Part shown: positions 6,469 to 9,195 of the stretch, in pieces
Numbering within the stretch: the stretch's first letter is position 1
How the letters are laid out: the number at the start of each line of letters is the position of its first letter
Source: Actinomycetota bacterium
GTDB taxonomy: Bacteria > Actinomycetota > Acidimicrobiia > Acidimicrobiales > Ilumatobacteraceae
NCBI GenBank assembly: GCA_005789925.1
Contig: SXWG01000113.1
Coordinates: forward strand, 1 to 9,195
Reading direction: 5' to 3'
Length of the DNA: 9,195 nt
Notes under the pieces: model-generated
What the model was told of the DNA's origin: nothing
Database searches by the model: none
Seen by the model: only the letters and a program-made list of their open reading frames with translations
Program-made: the position numbers and the translations under genes

Positions 6469-7293
6469 ATGACTCGTAGACGACTCACTGTTTCTGACCT
6501 TGCCGCACTAAAGGGAGTGCGTCAATTGACGATGTTGCGCATCTTCACCCTGGACGATGCCGCCGCTGCAGAAAATGCCGGCATTGATGTGGTGTCTGCT
6601 CCCCCGGAACTTGTATCGAATCCTCGGTATCGCCGAGTGGCGCCATCACTTTTCACCTTGACTGGGAAGTCACATCTCGAAGCTGGCTCTGCCGATGAAC
6701 ATTTACGTTGGGCCGGAGACATGCTGATGGCAGGAGCCGATTGCATCTACTGCTCGGGGAGCATGGACCGTGTTGAACATCTCGCAAAGGAATACGTCCC
6801 CGTGGTCGGACATGTTGGCCTTGTTCCATCACGTGCCGGGTGGAGCGGTGGGTTTCGAGCAGTCGGCAAGACGGCAGACGATGCGTTGCGTGTCTACCGC
6901 GAGTGCGTCGCACTTGAGAATGCTGGTGCAATCGCAGCTGAAATTGAGGTAGTTCCCGCTGAAGTTGCTAGCGAGATCAGTGTTCGGATGAAGAAATTAT
7001 CGTTGTGGTCTATGGGATCCGGTGCTGGGTGCGATGCTCAGTATCTCTTCGCCATGGACATTCTCGGAGAACCTGCCAACCCGATGATGACTGGCATCGC
7101 GCGCATACCACGGCATTCAAAGGTGTACCGCAACTTTGCAACTGAATATGCACGCCTGCAGCAAGAACGCATCGCTGCATTCAGCGAATTCAGAGCAGAC
7201 GTCGAGTTGGGTACCTTCCCCGAAAGTCGACATCTTGTACCTATTGACGAGGACGAACTGACTGAATTTAGGGCCGGACTTCCACCCGCCTGA
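6469..7293 (+). CDS. Divergent PanB-superfamily protein (ketopantoate hydroxymethyltransferase-like)
   Basis: The protein has 274 residues with the layout of PanB, a TIM-barrel enzyme that adds a hydroxymethyl group from methylene-tetrahydrofolate to 2-oxoisovalerate. Matching parts are AENAGIDVVSA (residues 34-44), MLMAGADCIY (85-94), VPVVGHVGLVPS (110-121; compare VPVCGHLGLTP in E. coli PanB), the conserved Glu in IEVVP (E160), and GSGAGCDAQ (183-191; compare GAGNVTDGQ). Key motifs differ: GDS, which holds a metal-binding Asp, is replaced near APPE (44-47). The second metal Asp (ADLPF) is replaced by TLTGKS, and KIEGG is replaced by YCSGS (94-98). The segment between the first two sites is about 15 residues shorter. 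It is therefore unlikely to be the housekeeping pantothenate enzyme and may act on another substrate or lack that activity. No other pan gene is nearby. No clear ribosome binding site precedes the ATG. Confidence 0.8.
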   Translation: MTRRRLTVSDLAALKGVRQLTMLRIFTLDDAAAAENAGIDVVSAPPELVSNPRYRRVAPSLFTLTGKSHLEAGSADEHLRWAGDMLMAGADCIYCSGSMDRVEHLAKEYVPVVGHVGLVPSRAGWSGGFRAVGKTADDALRVYRECVALENAGAIAAEIEVVPAEVASEISVRMKKLSLWSMGSGAGCDAQYLFAMDILGEPANPMMTGIARIPRHSKVYRNFATEYARLQQERIAAFSEFRADVELGTFPESRHLVPIDEDELTEFRAGLPPA

Positions 7294-7334
7294 GACGTCC
7301 CCGAGCAAGCGACAAACGTCGCAGACAAATGGGG

Positions 7335-7340
7335 TAAAGT
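7335..7340 (+). promoter_or_regulatory. Possible -10 box before the GNAT-AAA+ gene
   Basis: TAAAGT matches TANNNT. It lies in the 100-base gap after the PanB-like gene, with a partial GCGACA -35 (7309-7314) at a long 20-base spacing. It would start a transcript near 7346-7348, where the GNAT-like reading frame also opens. The call rests on pattern only. Confidence 0.28.
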
Positions 7341-7370
7341 AGAGAATCGAATTTCAAATCTGCGACCTAG

Positions 7371-7390
7371 CGCCCCGAGACATTGGGGCG
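7371..7390 (+). other. Perfect GC-rich stem-loop just before the GTG start of the GNAT-AAA+ gene
   Basis: CGCCCCGA (7371-7378) pairs with TTGGGGCG (7383-7390): six perfect GC pairs plus G-T and A-T, around a GACA loop. It ends 3 bases before GTG 7394 and buries the only G-rich stretch (GGGGCGG, 7385-7391) that could act as ribosome binding site. If translation starts at 7394 this could limit initiation. If the protein starts further upstream, the hairpin lies in coding sequence. The structure is seen directly; the function is inferred. Confidence 0.5.
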
Positions 7391-7393
7391 GCA

Positions 7394-8617
7394 GTGGAGT
7401 TGTTGGAACAGTTACGCTCATTTCCAGACAGTGCACCAATGGAGATTGCCCAGTTCATTTCGGAAGTCAACGATGGAGCAGTCGTCATAGTTGCGATTGC
7501 GAATAGTGCACTGGTCGGTCTCGTCGGTGCACGAGTGGCCGGTGACCGTGCTTGGACCCAACTGGTTGCGATTCATCCCGACTGGCGCAACAGGGGAATC
7601 GGATCAGCACTCTCTCAAGGTCTTGAAAAACGACTACTCCACCTCGGTGTACGAAGAGTCTCAGCACTGATTGGTCGCGGTCAGGTCGGCGAGCAAGCTC
7701 TTCTAAACCGTGGATTTACACCCGTCGAAGGACTAGTGCTTTACGAGAAATTACTCTCCATAGAACCACGTGACGTTCGTATCATCGATAATTGGGGCGG
7801 ACAGGTTCTCGACGTTGACTTGTGGGATCAACTGTCCGGGATGACACGCGAGCGCGAACTGGTTAACCAACGGATCATTGCCCCGCTGTCTGACCCATCC
7901 CTTGCGTTACGTGTCGGATTGAGACTGCCGAGCACCGTGCTCATGTTCGGACCACCCGGAACGGGTAAAACGACATTTGCTAAAGCGTTAGCGAGTCGAC
8001 TGTCGTGGCCCTTCGTCGAACTTCTGCCGTCGAAACTTGCTAGTGGCGAAGGAACGTTGGCAAATGAACTGCGTGAAGCCCTCACTGAACTTGGGCGCCT
8101 AGAACATGTCGTCATCTTCATCGATGAATTCGATGAGATCGCCCCCGCTCGTGAGAGTCGTCCTGCTGCGGCTGGTGTCGTAAATGAACTCTTGAAATCA
8201 ATCCCCGACCTTCGTGAACGCGCTGGGAAGCTTCTCGTCTGCGCAACGAACTTTGTAGAAGCCATCGACCCGGCGGTGCTCAGACCGGGGCGATTTGATT
8301 TCCTCATTGGCGTTGGTCCACCTGATCGAGATGGTCTGGCTGCGCTGTGGACACGTTCGCTCAGCCTCATGAACGTCGATGAAAACGTCTCTGTAACCGC
8401 CTTGGCCGACAAATGTGTCGGCTTCACGCCAAGTGATGTCGATTTGGCAGCACAAAGAGCAGCGGCTCGTGCCTTTGCACGTGCTCAATCCGATGGCAAG
8501 ACGCCACTCGTCAACGGAGACGATTTGACCTTAGCAATCAGTCGAACTCGACCTTCGATCACGCCAGAGATGCTCAATGCGTTCAACGCCGAGGTCGTAT
8601 CGTTTGAGCGAATCTGA
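7394..8617 (+). CDS. GNAT acetyltransferase - AAA+ ATPase fusion protein
   Basis: This 407-residue protein has two domains. Residues 1-115 are a GNAT N-acetyltransferase with the acetyl-CoA loop R65-x-x-G68-x-G70 after VAIHPDW, and a later RGFTPVEGLVLYEK strand as at GNAT C-termini. After a linker (about 120-175) comes an AAA+ module: Walker A GPPGTGKT at 186-193, Walker B IFIDEFDE with D244 and E245, sensor N286 in CATN, and arginine-finger motif LRPGRFD with R297 and R300. This is the second-region-of-homology type found in Cdc48/FtsH-like ATPases, so ATP hydrolysis in a ring is likely. A helical lid and SITPEMLNAF tail close the protein. No membrane segment or protease domain is present. 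GTG 7394 is the first canonical start, but GNAT-like sequence continues in frame back to about 7346 (EFQICDLAPRDIGAA), with no ATG, GTG or TTG there. The true N-terminus is therefore uncertain. Target unknown. Confidence 0.9.
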   Translation: MELLEQLRSFPDSAPMEIAQFISEVNDGAVVIVAIANSALVGLVGARVAGDRAWTQLVAIHPDWRNRGIGSALSQGLEKRLLHLGVRRVSALIGRGQVGEQALLNRGFTPVEGLVLYEKLLSIEPRDVRIIDNWGGQVLDVDLWDQLSGMTRERELVNQRIIAPLSDPSLALRVGLRLPSTVLMFGPPGTGKTTFAKALASRLSWPFVELLPSKLASGEGTLANELREALTELGRLEHVVIFIDEFDEIAPARESRPAAAGVVNELLKSIPDLRERAGKLLVCATNFVEAIDPAVLRPGRFDFLIGVGPPDRDGLAALWTRSLSLMNVDENVSVTALADKCVGFTPSDVDLAAQRAAARAFARAQSDGKTPLVNGDDLTLAISRTRPSITPEMLNAFNAEVVSFERI

Positions 8618-9060
8618 CCCACCACACCGGCCTGACCAACAAGGATCTTTAAGACGTCACCTTCAGTCAGTACTTTGCGTCCGCGCACGATGATGCCGGA
8701 TGATGCGTTACCTCCGCCACCGTTGGCTCCAGCAACAGTCAGCTCATACAGACCGGTCACTGGCACAGTCCACTGTTGAATACCACCCGTTACGGTGAAA
8801 TTGTTCGAGTCTGACGCCCACGTTGTGCTCGAGTACGCACTTTGACATTGAGCCATTTTCGGGCCGTTCGGGCCATTCGATATGCCGCAGGAAGTGAAGG
8901 TGTGAGATGTGAATGTGAAGCGAGCTGCGGAAACTTCTTCTGAGTCGTCGGTTGGCGCTGCAATGACGATAAGACTCGCGACGAGCAGAAGAAACACAGG
9001 CGATAGGAGTATCCGTACCACTGAGAAAAAGGCACGTTCAATTGACCCATTCTCCGCCAC
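8485..9060 (-). CDS. Secreted glycine-rich protein, probably 3'-truncated
   Basis: The reading frame begins at GTG 9060 and codes for 191 residues. Residues 1-16 are a short N-terminus with R9 and R16, and 17-35 a strongly hydrophobic segment, fitting a signal peptide or anchor. Residues 47-148 resemble the start of glycine-rich extracellular proteins: RFTFTS, QSAYSST, GGIQQWTVPVTGLYELTVAGANGG, then GDVLKILVGQAG. In such proteins this is usually followed by a long Gly-rich region. Here recognisable sequence ends at residue 148, at the exact base where the convergent AAA+ gene stops (8617). Residues 149-191 are only the antisense of that gene's end and have no Gly-rich character. I read it as a gene that lost its 3' part; whether a product is made is unknown. 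TAGATT 6 bases before the GTG suggests a leaderless promoter. Confidence 0.7.
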   Translation of the reverse strand: MAENGSIERAFFSVVRILLSPVFLLLVASLIVIAAPTDDSEEVSAARFTFTSHTFTSCGISNGPNGPKMAQCQSAYSSTTWASDSNNFTVTGGIQQWTVPVTGLYELTVAGANGGGGNASSGIIVRGRKVLTEGDVLKILVGQAGVVGQIRSNDTTSALNALSISGVIEGRVRLIAKVKSSPLTSGVLPSD

Positions 9061-9066
9061 ACGAAA

Positions 9067-9072
9067 AATCTA
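9067..9072 (-). promoter_or_regulatory. Possible -10 box of a leaderless promoter for the glycine-rich gene
   Basis: On the minus strand TAGATT matches TANNNT and ends 6 bases before GTG 9060, the same geometry as at the dioxygenase start. No Shine-Dalgarno sequence is present. No good -35 box was found. Confidence 0.3.
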
Positions 9073-9167
9073 AGGAATGGGGAATCAACTAAAGAAAAAC
9101 TGCAACAAATAAAACATGTTTTCAGATTGCCCATCACCAGTGTGAGTACCTGTGCAGAAACAACCAG

Positions 9168-9195
9168 TGCCCCCGGCATGAATCGAACATGCGAC
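9168..9195 (-). tRNA. 3' end of a tRNA, probably tRNA-Arg, cut by the window edge
   Basis: On the minus strand the sequence reads GTC, then a T-stem GCATG, T-loop TTCGATT, stem CATGC, the acceptor 3' strand CGGGGGC (9169-9175) and discriminator A at 9168. The five T-stem pairs are perfect and the loop has the canonical TTCRA start. CCA is not encoded (CTG follows). The implied 5' acceptor strand GCCCCCG and the GTC variable loop fit actinobacterial tRNA-Arg, but the anticodon is outside the window, so the amino acid is inference. The 107 bases between this end and GTG 9060 hold no other gene that I can support. Confidence 0.75.

Noticed and set aside
7828..8427. 199-residue minus-strand open frame opposite the AAA+ domain.
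   Set aside because: It is antisense to Walker A, Walker B and arginine-finger codons. The Ser/Arg-rich composition is typical of a reverse-complement shadow.
8790..9179. Minus-strand frame overlapping the glycine-rich gene and reaching into the tRNA end.
   Set aside because: It overlaps the signal-peptide-bearing frame starting at 9060 and runs from within the tRNA. Its Cys/Phe-rich sequence matches no family I know.
1..9195. CRISPR arrays, insertion sequences, toxin-antitoxin pairs or known defence operons.
   Set aside because: No regularly spaced direct repeats, transposase motifs or paired small genes were found on either strand. The AAA+ gene alone is not enough to call a defence system.

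Overview
The window looks like chromosomal DNA of an actinobacterium. Freshwater or marine Acidimicrobiia (Ilumatobacter-type) is my best guess, but it is inference. The reasons are moderately high GC, several GTG starts, start codons preceded by TANNNT boxes at leaderless spacing, a collagen-like surface protein with a C-terminal beta-type domain, and a glycine-rich secreted protein of a kind I associate with aquatic Actinobacteria. No phage, IS, CRISPR or plasmid functions are visible.

Layout. (1) 1-1697, plus strand: the C-terminal three quarters of a molybdopterin (bis-MGD) oxidoreductase that enters from the left edge. (2) 1685-2602, minus strand: a membrane-anchored or secreted collagen-like protein with about 40 uninterrupted Gly-X-Y triplets. 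Its 3' end overlaps the 3' end of the Mo enzyme by 13 bases. (3) 2681-6392, plus strand: four closely spaced genes, namely a carotenoid/stilbene cleavage dioxygenase, a short-chain dehydrogenase, an NAD(P)H-dependent FMN reductase and an HSL-type alpha/beta hydrolase. Intergenic gaps are 10-70 bases, and the SDR stop codon lies inside the ribosome binding site of the FMN reductase. (4) 6469-7293, plus strand: a divergent PanB-superfamily protein (ketopantoate hydroxymethyltransferase fold) that has lost the usual metal-ligand and substrate-lysine motifs. (5) 7394-8617, plus strand: a fusion of a GNAT acetyltransferase domain to an AAA+ ATPase. Its recognisable N-terminus runs upstream of the first canonical start codon. 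(6) 8485-9060, minus strand: a secreted glycine-rich protein whose family-like sequence stops exactly where the convergent AAA+ gene ends, so its 3' part appears to be lost. (7) 9168-9195, minus strand: the 3' end of a tRNA, probably tRNA-Arg.

How the genes may work together (inference): dioxygenase, SDR, FMN reductase and esterase, perhaps with the flanking Mo enzyme and the PanB-like protein, form a plausible oxidative catabolic set. The alkene-cleaving oxygenase would make aldehydes or ketones, the SDR and flavin reductase would handle redox steps, and the esterase would release acids. The substrate cannot be read from the sequence. The GNAT-AAA+ fusion and its junction with the truncated glycine-rich gene near a tRNA are the most unusual parts of the window.
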